Shown here: piece by piece, positions 33,764-42,693 of the stretch | How positions within the stretch are numbered: position 1 is the stretch's first letter | Layout of the letters: the number at the start of each line of letters is the position of its first letter | Made by a program: the position numbers and the translations under genes | Notes under the pieces: generated by a model | The model's input: the letters and a program-made list of their open reading frames with translations, nothing else | Told to the model about the DNA's origin: nothing | Databases searched by the model: none | Assembly (NCBI RefSeq): GCF_005887095.1 | Contig: NZ_PNCI01000023.1 | Location: 1-54,387, forward strand | Origin: Pseudoalteromonas rubra | Lineage (GTDB): Bacteria; Pseudomonadota; Gammaproteobacteria; Enterobacterales; Alteromonadaceae | Direction: 5' to 3' | Length of the DNA: 54,387 bases

Positions 33764-35100
33764 CAACAAGAAAATATTTTGGTACCGACGGTGTACGAGG
33801 AATGGTAGGAGAGTTTCCTATCACGCCAGAATTTGCACTCAAATTAGGCTGGGCAGCGGGTAAGGTATTATCCAAGTCTGGCACTAAAAAAGTGATCATA
33901 GGAAAAGACACGCGCATTTCAGGGTATTTATTGGAAACGTCTTTGGAGGCCGGTCTAATTGCTGCGGGTATCAACGTCGTACTGCTGGGTCCTATGCCGA
34001 CCCCCGCTGTTGCCTATTTAACACAGACTTTCCGTGCTGAAGCCGGGATTGTGATTAGTGCATCTCATAACCCTTATCATGACAATGGCATTAAATTCTT
34101 CGGCGGTGACGGAAAGAAACTACCTGATGAGGTTGAGCTGGAAATTGAAGCCATGCTTGACGAACCAATGACATGTGTTGCCTCAGATAAACTGGGTAAA
34201 GCAAGACGTCTCGAAAATGCGGATGGTCGTTATATCGAATTCTGTAAAGGGCAATTCCCTAACGAGCTGTCTCTAGAGGGACTCAAGATTGTCTTAGACT
34301 GCGCTAATGGCGCGACTTACCACATTGCGCCTGCTGTTATGCGTGAACTGGGGGCTGAGGTTATATGTACGGCTTGTGAACCTAATGGTGTAAATATCAA
34401 CGAAAAGTGCGGTGCAACGCACGTTGATGCACTAAAACGCCACGTGTTGGAGCACCAGGCTGACGTCGGGATCGCATATGATGGCGATGGTGACCGAGTT
34501 ATGATGGTAGACCACAATGGCCGCGTATTCGACGGCGATGACATTGTTTACATCATCGCAGCTCAGGCACAATGCAGTGGACAATTAAAAGGCGGTGTCG
34601 TTGGCACTGTGATGTCTAATATGGGGTTAGAAAACGCGCTTAAAAAGAAGGGCATCCCCTTTGAGCGCAGTAAAGTTGGTGACCGCTATGTACTAAGCAA
34701 GCTTCAGGAGCACGGCTGGACGATTGGTGGTGAAAGCTCTGGTCACGTACTAAATCTGGATCTTATTCCAACTGGGGATGGGATTGTATCAAGTCTTCAG
34801 GTGTTGGCAGCGATGGTTGCGCAAAATCAAACTCTAAAAGATTTGGGCGCTGGGTTTGTAAAATACCCGATGAAAATGATCAACGTACGGTATGCCAAAG
34901 GCACCGATCCGGTCTCTGCAGAAGCTGTTCAGCAAGCGGTAAGAGACGTTGAATCTGACCTGGGCGACAAGGGTCGGGTGTTACTGAGAAAGTCAGGCAC
35001 AGAGCCGGTTGTTCGCGTCATGGTTGAGGCAGAGCAAGAAAAGCAAGTTATTGACTTTGCCACCAAAATAGCTCAAGTCGTTGAATCTGTGAGCAACTAG
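33760..35100 (+). CDS. glmM: Phosphoglucosamine mutase
   Basis: Converts glucosamine 6-phosphate to glucosamine 1-phosphate for UDP-GlcNAc, feeding peptidoglycan and LPS. 446 residues. Substrate loop [12 protein letters not shown] at the start, the phosphoserine loop [13 protein letters not shown] (Ser about 101), metal loop [13 protein letters not shown] near 240, and phosphate-binding [17 protein letters not shown] near the C terminus. Coupled to folP by overlap, as in E. coli. Confidence 0.97.
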   Translation: MTTRKYFGTDGVRGMVGEFPITPEFALKLGWAAGKVLSKSGTKKVIIGKDTRISGYLLETSLEAGLIAAGINVVLLGPMPTPAVAYLTQTFRAEAGIVISASHNPYHDNGIKFFGGDGKKLPDEVELEIEAMLDEPMTCVASDKLGKARRLENADGRYIEFCKGQFPNELSLEGLKIVLDCANGATYHIAPAVMRELGAEVICTACEPNGVNINEKCGATHVDALKRHVLEHQADVGIAYDGDGDRVMMVDHNGRVFDGDDIVYIIAAQAQCSGQLKGGVVGTVMSNMGLENALKKKGIPFERSKVGDRYVLSKLQEHGWTIGGESSGHVLNLDLIPTGDGIVSSLQVLAAMVAQNQTLKDLGAGFVKYPMKMINVRYAKGTDPVSAEAVQQAVRDVESDLGDKGRVLLRKSGTEPVVRVMVEAEQEKQVIDFATKIAQVVESVSN

Positions 35101-35179
35101 ACAAAAAACCACAATTTTTTCTTGTAACTTAGGGTGAGTGGCGTTAGTATCTCACCCGCTTTCTGACGCGGAGTAATAC

Positions 35180-35923
35180 ATGGGACAGAGAAAGCCAATC
35201 GTCGCAGGCAACTGGAAAATGAACGGCTCGCCAGAGCTGATAAAAGAAATTGCAGCGGTGAATGCGCAAGTCACAGGCGAACAGCGTGAGGTATTGATTT
35301 TTCCTCCGGCAGTTCTGCTTTATGAAGCAATCTCAGCGGGTTTAGAGTGTGGCACACAAACTGTGTCAGAGTTCGATGCCGGTGCCTACACAGGTGAGAT
35401 TCAAGCTTCCTTAGTCAAATCTCTGGGCGCAAATTATACCTTGGTCGGCCATTCAGAAAGACGCAGCATTTACGGCGAGTCAAATGAAGACGTTGCCGAT
35501 AAATTCGCACAAGCGCAAAAGAACGGCTTGATACCTATTCTGTGCATTGGTGAAACCCAGGAGCAGAGAACAGAAGGTAAAACAGAAGAAGTTGTCAAAC
35601 AACAGCTTGTGTCTGTAATCGAAAAATTAGGCATAGCATCACTGGTTAATTCTGTGATAGCATACGAGCCAGTCTGGGCTATAGGTACCGGTTTAACAGC
35701 CACACCAGAACAAGCTCAGGAAACACATAAGTATATACGTGACTTGTTACGCAGTTATGATGAACAGGTTGCAGAGGCACTACGCATTCTTTATGGCGGT
35801 AGTGTCAATGAAAGTAATAGTGAATTATTATTCGCACAAGCAGATATTGATGGTGGCCTGATTGGCGGAGCAAGCCTCAAACCACAAAGCTTTAAGGCTA
35901 TCTGTGAAAGTGCAAAGGGATAA
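35180..35923 (+). CDS. tpiA: Triosephosphate isomerase
   Basis: Interconverts dihydroxyacetone phosphate and glyceraldehyde 3-phosphate in glycolysis. 247 residues. Catalytic Lys in AGNWKMNGS near residue 11, His in LVGHSERR near 94, Glu in AYEPVWAIGTG near 166, and phosphate loop ILYGGSVNESN near 210. It lies 79 bases after glmM and 4 bases before secG. Its place between glmM and secG differs from E. coli but is seen in other marine gammaproteobacteria as I recall. Confidence 0.97.
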   Translation: MGQRKPIVAGNWKMNGSPELIKEIAAVNAQVTGEQREVLIFPPAVLLYEAISAGLECGTQTVSEFDAGAYTGEIQASLVKSLGANYTLVGHSERRSIYGESNEDVADKFAQAQKNGLIPILCIGETQEQRTEGKTEEVVKQQLVSVIEKLGIASLVNSVIAYEPVWAIGTGLTATPEQAQETHKYIRDLLRSYDEQVAEALRILYGGSVNESNSELLFAQADIDGGLIGGASLKPQSFKAICESAKG

Positions 35924-35927
35924 GTAA

Positions 35928-36275
35928 ATGTACGAGATTCTTTTGGTTATTTATTTGGTTGTCTCGCTGTCATTGATCGGCATGATCTTGATCCAGCAAG
36001 GTAAAGGCGCAGATATGGGCTCTTCATTCGGTGCTGGCGCGTCGGCAACCGTGTTCGGGTCATCAGGTGCTGGTAACTTTATGACTAAGACAACAACAAT
36101 ACTTGCAACAGTATTTTTTGTACTAAGTATTGTGTTAGGTAGCATGACAGCAAGCCAAATTAAGCAAGCTGATCAGTGGGAAAACCTGGAAGCACCAGCG
36201 GCAACAGTAGCACCTTCTAGCGACGATGTACCCGCTTCAGAAGAGTCTCAAAACAACTCAGACGTACCAAACTAA
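35928..36275 (+). CDS. secG: Protein translocase subunit SecG
   Basis: Small SecYEG component that aids preprotein translocation. 115 residues with two membrane helices (about 2-22 and 53-72) joined by a Gly/Ser-rich loop (KGADMGSSFGAGASATVFGSSGAGNF, split here as the conserved region). The tail is Ala/Ser/Asp-rich. It lies 4 bases after tpiA and 12 bases before tRNA-Leu, so they are probably one transcript. Confidence 0.95.
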   Translation: MYEILLVIYLVVSLSLIGMILIQQGKGADMGSSFGAGASATVFGSSGAGNFMTKTTTILATVFFVLSIVLGSMTASQIKQADQWENLEAPAATVAPSSDDVPASEESQNNSDVPN

Positions 36276-36287
36276 TATTATTACTTA

Positions 36288-36373
36288 GCGAACGTGGTGG
36301 AATTGGTAGACACGCCATCTTGAGGGGGTGGTGAGCATAGCTCGTGGGGGTTCAAGTCCCCCCGTTCGCACCA
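36288..36373 (+). tRNA. tRNA-Leu (GAG), copy 1
   Basis: 86 nt with encoded CCA. Class II tRNA with a long variable arm. Anticodon GAG in the loop CTTGAGG. Acceptor stem GCGAACG / CGTTCGC. secG followed by tRNA-Leu(GAG) is the E. coli order (leuU). Confidence 0.96.
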
Positions 36374-36379
36374 AATCTC

Positions 36380-36402
36380 AGAGCCAGCAATGCACTGGCT
36401 CT
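36380..36402 (+). other. Stem-loop between the two tRNA-Leu genes
   Basis: AGAGCCAG / CTGGCTCT, 8-bp perfect stem, 7-nt loop, six bases after the first tRNA. There is no T run; it may guide 3' processing or act as a weak terminator. Confidence 0.5.
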
Positions 36403-36456
36403 CTCATTAAATCGAGAATCACTGACCATCCGGGTCAGAATGCATTACACCGAATT

Positions 36457-36542
36457 GCGAATGTGGTGGAATTGGTAGACACGCCATCTTGAGGGGGTGG
36501 TGAGCATAGCTCGTGGGGGTTCAAGTCCCCCCATTCGCACCA
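36457..36542 (+). tRNA. tRNA-Leu (GAG), copy 2
   Basis: 86 nt, identical to copy 1 except for one acceptor-stem base pair: C6-G67 in copy 1 is T6-A67 here (GCGAATG / CATTCGC). The paired change keeps the stem intact, so both copies appear to be functional. Confidence 0.96.
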
Positions 36543-36659
36543 ATCGGTTATCTTATATCTCATAATTACTTTCCAAAAGCTTCTAAATTTAAATCACTTA
36601 GCTGCACTATTGGCTGTACATTGAGTTACACTATAAGAAACTGGCCTGTATTTTTCTTT

Positions 36660-38645
36660 ATGCTTTTTCCTGCTCACTTTATTTCACGAGTATTTCATAA
36701 CACCAAATCCGTTGACGTGGGACCGCAAGGGATAAGCGTTCGACGCTCAGGCGGCACAGAGTTACTTAGCTGGGTTGAACAATCTCGGCCTCCCGTGCTC
36801 GTGACAGACTGGTTGGGGACCCGTATCGACTGTTTTCAACAGGATACGACCTTGAAACTTCGATTACGGGGGCATTGTCACCTCCAGTTGCAGCACCACC
36901 TCGAGATACTCTGGATAAATACTCACAAAGCACGTCTGCTTTCGTCAGTCAGGGCAATAGAACAACTCCTGCAGTGCCGTTACCTTTCGGTGCGTAACTG
37001 GGCTGCAATCCGCTCTGTGGTAGCTGAATTGGCAAAGCGCTGGAGCGGCTGGACAAGTCAGGCTCAAATGCACAAGACACTAAAGCAAGCCCAGTGTACC
37101 GTCAATGAGCTACACGTTTGGCAAGAAGAAGATCTAGCTCAGTTCAGAGAGGCGTTTGTGCAGGCGCAGTTATCTCGCTATGAAGCCTTCTTTGATACAG
37201 TGTGCGGTCATCCGCTGACGCAGTCGCAGCGTCGTGCATGTGTTGTTCAGGATGAACGTCAGCTATTATTAGCCGGAGCCGGTACTGGAAAAACCAGTGT
37301 GATGGTTGCAAAAGCGGCTTATCTGCTGCATTCAAAGCAGGCTGAAGCCGAGCAAGTATTGATGCTGGCTTACGGCAAAGAAGCCGCAGATGAGATGCAG
37401 CAAAGGCTCAAACATAGCAGGGTAACCATAGAGTGCGCCACGTTTCACAGCCTCGGGTTAGGGATCATTGCACAAGTTGAGGGTCATAAGCCCAAACTGT
37501 CCGCATTGTGTCTGAATGATAGTGCGAGAGAGCGGTTTATTGCTGACACCTTGACGTCTTTGTGTCAGGACCCTCAGTATCAAAGAGATTTACTCGCCCT
37601 ACTAAAAAATGAGTTTGCTGATCCACAACAAAGCCAGGAGATCGATTTTGGGGGACGTGCGGCCAAAAAACTCATTCGACAGTTTTCTGAAGCACTCAGC
37701 TTTTACAAACAGGCTCTGTTTTTGGGTAAAACACAAGCATTAAGTCAAGAATTTGTGCTCTGGACTAACTGCTTTAGGCCCGTACTGGCTGACTATCAGC
37801 TTTATCTGCAAAAAGAGCAGTGTATCGACTTTGACGATATGATCACGCGCGCGATTGATTATGTGCGCAGCGGTCAGTTTTGTAGCCCCTGGCACTATGT
37901 GTTGGTTGATGAATTTCAGGATATCTCACCTCTGAGGGCTCTGCTTATTAAAACCCTGCTTGCGCAAAATGATAAAAATGCGCTGTTCGCAGTCGGTGAC
38001 GACTGGCAGGCGATTTACCGCTTCAGCGGGGGAGATGTGTCGATGATCACGCACTTTGCTGAGCACTTCGGACAGGCCACTATCCAACAGCTGGATATGA
38101 CCTTTCGTTATCCACAACAGTTGCTGGATGTTGCCAGCGAGTTTGTTTGTCAGAACCCCAGTCAACTCGTTAAAAGGGTCAATGCCAGCAATATGGCGAC
38201 CTGCCCGGCTCTGGTGGCGCATCCAGATGGAAATGACGCACTTAGCACAGCAATAGAAGCTTTTTTAGACCTGACCGCAGAGCCGTGTAGCCTGCTTTTA
38301 CTGGCACGCAACCACAAATTTTTGCCATCCCCTGAGGAGATAGCAAGCTTTGCTCAGCGCTTCCCCAGAGTTCGCATAACGGCACTGACATTTCATGGTG
38401 CCAAGGGGAAAGAGGCGGATTTCAGTATTTTACTCGGCTTGCATCAGGGTAGTGTGCCGGCCAGAGCGCATAATGCTGCTATTACAGAGGCGCTTTTGCC
38501 CGAGTCCGAACTGTACCCGGATGCAGAAGAGCGTCGCTTGTTCTATGTTGCATTGACACGCGCCAGATTACAGACTTGCTTAATAGTACCTGAGGACCCT
38601 AGCCCCTTTATCGAGGAAGTCTTGGCACTGGTAAACGAGTCGTGA
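36660..38645 (+). CDS. helD: Helicase IV-like superfamily I DNA helicase (HelD family)
   Basis: About 661 residues from the ATG at 36660. The open frame begins inside the tRNA and that part cannot be protein; no strong ribosome-binding site is seen. N-terminal region of about 190 residues as in E. coli HelD, then UvrD/Rep motifs: Q motif PLTQSQRRACVV, Walker A LLLAGAGTGKTSVMVAKA, motif II HYVLVDEFQDISPLRALL, motif III FAVGDDWQAIYRFSGGD, motif V LTFHGAKGKEADFSILLGL and motif VI RRLFYVALTRAR. Acts 3'-5' on DNA in repair or recombination. Family secure; exact cellular role not. Confidence 0.88.
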   Translation: MLFPAHFISRVFHNTKSVDVGPQGISVRRSGGTELLSWVEQSRPPVLVTDWLGTRIDCFQQDTTLKLRLRGHCHLQLQHHLEILWINTHKARLLSSVRAIEQLLQCRYLSVRNWAAIRSVVAELAKRWSGWTSQAQMHKTLKQAQCTVNELHVWQEEDLAQFREAFVQAQLSRYEAFFDTVCGHPLTQSQRRACVVQDERQLLLAGAGTGKTSVMVAKAAYLLHSKQAEAEQVLMLAYGKEAADEMQQRLKHSRVTIECATFHSLGLGIIAQVEGHKPKLSALCLNDSARERFIADTLTSLCQDPQYQRDLLALLKNEFADPQQSQEIDFGGRAAKKLIRQFSEALSFYKQALFLGKTQALSQEFVLWTNCFRPVLADYQLYLQKEQCIDFDDMITRAIDYVRSGQFCSPWHYVLVDEFQDISPLRALLIKTLLAQNDKNALFAVGDDWQAIYRFSGGDVSMITHFAEHFGQATIQQLDMTFRYPQQLLDVASEFVCQNPSQLVKRVNASNMATCPALVAHPDGNDALSTAIEAFLDLTAEPCSLLLLARNHKFLPSPEEIASFAQRFPRVRITALTFHGAKGKEADFSILLGLHQGSVPARAHNAAITEALLPESELYPDAEERRLFYVALTRARLQTCLIVPEDPSPFIEEVLALVNES

Positions 38646-38774
38646 TTGCAGTGTTTACTGGGCTTAGACTGGTTCCAAATGATTCATCCTGACGACAAAA
38701 TTATTTTGTTGTACTTCATCTGGCTCGCTCATCATAATCCGCGTTTTAACGCAATCGATAAACGAGAAACACAG

Positions 38775-39755
38775 ATGCGTGGATGGATCATATACAAAGA
38801 CTCAGCAACCCTTTTAAAACCTGAAACTTACGAGATCAAACGACTGTTAGAGGCCGCTCAGGAAGAGAACATTGATCTGCAGGTTTACTCCCCTGATCAG
38901 TTTGATTTGCTCGTCTCTCGCGAAGATGATCAGAGCGTATTGATTGATGGCGAGCCGGTTTCATTACCAGACTTTGTACTTCCGCGTATGGGGGCTGGCA
39001 CCACCTACTTTGCACTGGCAATTATTCGTCACCTGGAGCGTCTTGGTGTACATTGCTTTAACAGTTCAGAGGCCACGGAAACAGTAAAGGATAAGCTGTT
39101 TGCACAACAGATACTGGCGCAGCAGAATTTACCTACACCAAAGACGATGCTGGTGAAGTTTCCGGTTAATATTGACTTGGTTGAAAAGCAGATCGGATTT
39201 CCTGTGGTGGTAAAAACCCTGTCCGGATCGCAAGGCAGTGGGGTTTTCCTGTCAAAAACACGTAGCGAGTTCGATGATTTAATGCAACTGATTGAAGCGA
39301 CCAGCCCGAAAGCCAATATCATTTTGCAGAAATTCATTAAATCGAGTCATGGCCGCGATCTGCGAGTACTGACCATAGGGGGACGTGTCGTGGCGTGTAT
39401 GGAAAGAAACTCGGGTGGTGCAAATTTCAAAGCCAATGTCAGCGCCGGTGCGAAAGGTTCGTCTCATCCGATCACCCCTGAGATTGAATGGCTGGCTACC
39501 CAAACGGCAAATATCCTGAACCTGGATATGGCGGGCATTGACCTGTTGTTTGATGAAGAGCATTTTAAGATCTGTGAAGCCAATTCAAGCCCAGGCTTTG
39601 AAGGGCTCGAAGCTGCTGTTGATGTGGATGTTGCGCGGGAAATTCTACACTTTATCCGTATTCGGTTAGGGATTTTCGATAAGAAAAAGTCTAAGCCTTT
39701 AGAGGCCAAAAAGTCGACTGCTAAAGCAGACTCAGTAGCTGCCACCACCGCTTAA
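38775..39755 (+). CDS. RimK-like ATP-grasp ligase
   Basis: About 326 residues from the ATG at 38775 (MRGWIIYKDSATLL); the longer frame upstream is not part of the family. Preceding domain about 1-100, then ATP-grasp: VKDKLFAQQILAQQNLPTPKT, ATP Lys in FPVVVKTLSGSQGSGVFL, LQKFIKSSHGRDLRVLTIGGRVVACMER, and metal site KICEANSSPGFEGLE near residue 275. The family adds glutamate or other amino acids to a carboxyl acceptor (RimK acts on ribosomal protein S6). The acceptor here is unknown. The C terminus is a Lys/Ala-rich tail. Confidence 0.82.
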   Translation: MRGWIIYKDSATLLKPETYEIKRLLEAAQEENIDLQVYSPDQFDLLVSREDDQSVLIDGEPVSLPDFVLPRMGAGTTYFALAIIRHLERLGVHCFNSSEATETVKDKLFAQQILAQQNLPTPKTMLVKFPVNIDLVEKQIGFPVVVKTLSGSQGSGVFLSKTRSEFDDLMQLIEATSPKANIILQKFIKSSHGRDLRVLTIGGRVVACMERNSGGANFKANVSAGAKGSSHPITPEIEWLATQTANILNLDMAGIDLLFDEEHFKICEANSSPGFEGLEAAVDVDVAREILHFIRIRLGIFDKKKSKPLEAKKSTAKADSVAATTA

Positions 39756-39781
39756 CCTTTACTACGACTCAGTTCAACTAA

Positions 39782-39811
39782 GATACCAGCTGGTAAATCC
39801 AGTCTGGTATC
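39782..39811. terminator. Stem-loop between RimK-like and PspB-like genes (convergent)
   Basis: GATACCAG / CTGGTATC, 8-bp stem with a 14-nt loop. It reaches into the stop codon of the minus-strand gene. No T run on either side. Confidence 0.45.
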
Positions 39812-40040
39812 ACAGTTTGTTGATTTCTTTGGCAACTTGGTAACCATCGTCGGTGATGATCTGTTCCAGTGTCGCAACCCGTGACTTAAGTTGTTTGATT
39901 TCTTCTTGCATAGCCTGCTTCTCAGACTGATTCATTCCATCGAGCTTTTTCATTTCCAGGCGTTTAGCATAGATTTCCCTGACTGTGCCAAATCCTACTG
40001 CAATTAAGACAATCAAAAACACCATTGTGGTACCGGGCAT
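39810..40040 (-). CDS. Small PspB-like inner-membrane protein
   Basis: 76 residues: one N-terminal membrane helix (about 5-22, TMVFLIVLIAVGFGTVREI) followed by a charged predicted coiled coil with heptads through LKSRVATLEQIITDDGYQVAKE. The layout and the RVATLEQIITD block resemble PspB, the inner-membrane activator of the phage shock response. No pspA, pspC or pspF is nearby, so it is an orphan and the name is only a resemblance. Confidence 0.7.
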   Translation of the reverse strand: MPGTTMVFLIVLIAVGFGTVREIYAKRLEMKKLDGMNQSEKQAMQEEIKQLKSRVATLEQIITDDGYQVAKEINKL

Positions 40041-40165
40041 ACGTATTACTCCATTTCTAATTTTGGTACTCCAATCGTAGCAAATTATACAGCAGAGATC
40101 TGTGGCGTATCTGTTTCAAGATGTGATTTAGAATGTGGACGACTTATGCGCCCACAGGGGAGGGC

Positions 40166-40822
40166 TTATTCGTATGGTAAAGGATCACTGGCCTGGTTTA
40201 ATTCAAAGGCTTCCAGGCGCTCCTGACAAGCGCCACATTTGCCGCATGCTTTCTCACGGCCGTTATAACAGGTCCAGGTTTTACTGTAGTCCAGTCCCAT
40301 TTTCAGGCCGTCTGTGAGGATCTCAATCTTAGTATTGTTCAGATAAGGACAAACAATCTCGATTTCTTCGTAGTTTGCGATGCGACAGACATCATCCATT
40401 TTCTTAACAAACTCAGGACGACAATCCGGATAAATTGCGTGATCGCCTGAGTGGGCGCCATAAAAGACTTTACTGGCTTTGAGAGAAACCGCGTAACCCA
40501 CCGCAAGAGACAGTAAAATCATATTGCGGTTCGGCACAACCGTGCTTTTCATGCTTTCTTCTTCGTAGTGGCCTTCAGGCACTTCGATATCGTCGGTCAA
40601 AGAGGAGCCGCCGATCAACTGGTTAATAGCGGAGATATCGACAACTTTATGCGCTACCCCAAGTTCATCACAGGCCTGGCGGGCAACTTCGAGCTCTTTT
40701 ACATGGCGCTGGCCATAGTTAAAAGACAGTGCATAGACCTCATAGCCTGACTTAAGTGCTTTGTTCAGGACCGTATATGAATCCATACCACCGGAATAAA
40801 TAACAACGACTTTTTCGCTCAT
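40166..40822 (-). CDS. queC: 7-cyano-7-deazaguanine synthase
   Basis: Makes preQ0 from 7-carboxy-7-deazaguanine for queuosine tRNA modification. 218 residues from the ATG at 40822 (GAGG upstream). PP-loop ATPase motif [17 protein letters not shown], then [26 protein letters not shown], and the zinc cysteines [18 protein letters not shown] near residue 190. It is divergent from queE, which makes its substrate. Confidence 0.96.
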   Translation of the reverse strand: MSEKVVVIYSGGMDSYTVLNKALKSGYEVYALSFNYGQRHVKELEVARQACDELGVAHKVVDISAINQLIGGSSLTDDIEVPEGHYEEESMKSTVVPNRNMILLSLAVGYAVSLKASKVFYGAHSGDHAIYPDCRPEFVKKMDDVCRIANYEEIEIVCPYLNNTKIEILTDGLKMGLDYSKTWTCYNGREKACGKCGACQERLEAFELNQASDPLPYE

Positions 40823-41052
40823 TGGTTTGCCTCGTTTATGTGCTCGAATACTCACTGACATTGGCCTCGATTTTAATAGAGGTTTGTGTCAGGGCGCGAT
40901 ATACTACACGGCCGCTGAAAAAATGACAATCCGACGGGTCAGATAATGCCAGTTTTTCAGCGCAGTTGCTGTAGTCAATGTGAATTGTAAACGTTAGATA
41001 ATTGCCACTTATCCGGGCTGAGCCCGGGAAGTAAAGTGAGTTCGGAGCTGTT

Positions 41053-41718
41053 TTGTACAAGATTAATGAAGTGTTTGAAACCATCCAGGGTGAAGCAAGC
41101 CACACTGGCGTGCCTTCTATTTTCGTGCGGCTACAGGGATGCCCAGTGGGGTGTGCCTGGTGTGACACCAAGCAGACCTGGGAGGTGGATCCGGTTTATC
41201 TTGTCAGTCTGGAGCAAACGGTGGAGAAGAAGGCCGATTCAGATTACTGGGCCAATGCGATGCCAGAGCAATTACTGACCTTATTTAAAGAGCGGGGTTA
41301 CACTGCCAAACATGTGGTTATTACGGGTGGAGAGCCCTGCATGTATGACCTAACCCCGCTTTGTGACAAGCTTCACGCTGAGGGGTACGACACACAGGTT
41401 GAAACCAGTGGAACATTTGAGATCCTGGTGCCAGCTGAAACCTGGGTTACTGTTTCGCCTAAAATTAATATGCGTGGCGGGTATGAAGTGCTGGCGAGTG
41501 CCATGCGCAGAGCCGATGAAATTAAGCACCCAGTGGCAATGGAAAAACACATCGAAGAGTTAGAAGCTTTGTTTGAAAAAACCGGTGTGCACCCTAAGTT
41601 GGTGTATTTGCAACCAATTAGCCAAAAAGCGAAGGCGACCAAGCTGGCTATTGATACCTGTAAACAAAAAAACTGGCGCCTGTCAGTACAGGTACACAAG
41701 TATATTGGTATAAGTTAG
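41053..41718 (+). CDS. queE: 7-carboxy-7-deazaguanine synthase
   Basis: Radical SAM enzyme acting just before QueC. 221 residues starting at TTG 41053 (YKINEVFETIQGE), with CGGAG upstream. The cluster motif CPVGCAWCDTK gives CxxxCxxC near residue 31, followed by VVITGGEPCMYDL near 83 and VSPKINMRGGYEVL near 135, all close to the E. coli enzyme. The stop is directly adjacent to the stop of the convergent AraC-type gene (no bases between). Confidence 0.95.
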   Translation: MYKINEVFETIQGEASHTGVPSIFVRLQGCPVGCAWCDTKQTWEVDPVYLVSLEQTVEKKADSDYWANAMPEQLLTLFKERGYTAKHVVITGGEPCMYDLTPLCDKLHAEGYDTQVETSGTFEILVPAETWVTVSPKINMRGGYEVLASAMRRADEIKHPVAMEKHIEELEALFEKTGVHPKLVYLQPISQKAKATKLAIDTCKQKNWRLSVQVHKYIGIS

Positions 41719-42693
41719 TCAGACACCGGCTCGCAGCGGTTTCACCTTTAGCCATATTTCCAGTGCGATGCTGCGAGTTGCCGGGTCTTCAGCATTTCTG
41801 TCTGATATCGGCCGGTTGTAGTGCTCAATGAGGGGCGCATCGTCCGGCTCATAACCACTGTGTGGTAACCAGGCCGAATATAGTGCCAGCTGAAAAGTTA
41901 GCAGGTTACCGGCTAAATCGTCATAGTTAAAAACAGCGTACTGCCCACTATTCAATGTGCTAAGCCTAAACGGCTCTCTGACAGCTGTTTTTAATGTTGC
42001 CGGGATCACCAGTGCACCGTCGTATCTCGCTTTATCCAGAGGGGTAAAAAGCGGGTTATCATGACCAAATCCGAGCTTAGTGACGCATTCAGAGTCGAGA
42101 CCTTGTAATTTGGCCCATTGATGGAGCTGCTCCCAACATTGCCAGATCCCCTCAAGATGATAACCCTCTGATGCTCTCAGCGTACACAAGTCCCGGGTGT
42201 CGACGTTCATGATTCGGGTGGGCACGGGAGTCTCGTCCGGTATGTGTGCCGACATTCGTTGTGCTTGCAGTTGCAGGAGTAACTCAATATTTAACTTTTG
42301 TGGTGCCATGTGCTGCGCAAGCTGTTGTCTCAGTCGTTCAGTTTTTCTCACGCTAACCGGCGTAATACCATAGTGATCTTTGAAAGAGCGAGCGAAGTTA
42401 GCGCTACTTGAGTAACCGCAATCCAGTGCTATTTCTGTCACGTTTTTGTCGGGATGGAAAAATAACAAAGACGCAGCGCGTTCAAGCCTTACCCGGTTAC
42501 TATATTGTGTGAGAGATTCCCCCATCAGTGCAGAAAAAATACGCTGAAAATGAAACCGGGAAAAATGGCTGAGCGCTGCGGCGCTATCCAGTGTCAGCGG
42601 CTGACCCTGTTGACTGTGGATATAAGCAAGCACTGGCTTCAGGCGTTGATAGTACTGCTCACGATGTTTGTCTTGCTGTTTACTGGTTTGCAT
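41719..42693 (-). CDS. AraC-family regulator with GyrI-like ligand domain
   Basis: 324 residues. N-terminal double helix-turn-helix (about 15-115): FSRFHFQRIFSALMGESLTQYSNRVRLE and VTEIALDCGYSSSANFARSFKDHYG. The C-terminal half (about 165-320) resembles the GyrI/SOUL-like small-molecule binding domain of Rob and similar regulators (TRDLCTLRASEGYHL, WLPHSGYEPDDAPLIEHY). It overlaps the upstream MATE gene by 14 bases, so it is likely a drug- or metabolite-responsive regulator of that pump. Convergent with queE. Confidence 0.88.
   Translation of the reverse strand: MQTSKQQDKHREQYYQRLKPVLAYIHSQQGQPLTLDSAAALSHFSRFHFQRIFSALMGESLTQYSNRVRLERAASLLFFHPDKNVTEIALDCGYSSSANFARSFKDHYGITPVSVRKTERLRQQLAQHMAPQKLNIELLLQLQAQRMSAHIPDETPVPTRIMNVDTRDLCTLRASEGYHLEGIWQCWEQLHQWAKLQGLDSECVTKLGFGHDNPLFTPLDKARYDGALVIPATLKTAVREPFRLSTLNSGQYAVFNYDDLAGNLLTFQLALYSAWLPHSGYEPDDAPLIEHYNRPISDRNAEDPATRSIALEIWLKVKPLRAGV

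Noticed and set aside
36513..36659. N-terminal extension of the helicase starting inside tRNA-Leu
   Set aside because: The open frame overlaps a structural RNA gene and has no homology to HelD there. The first sensible start is 36660.
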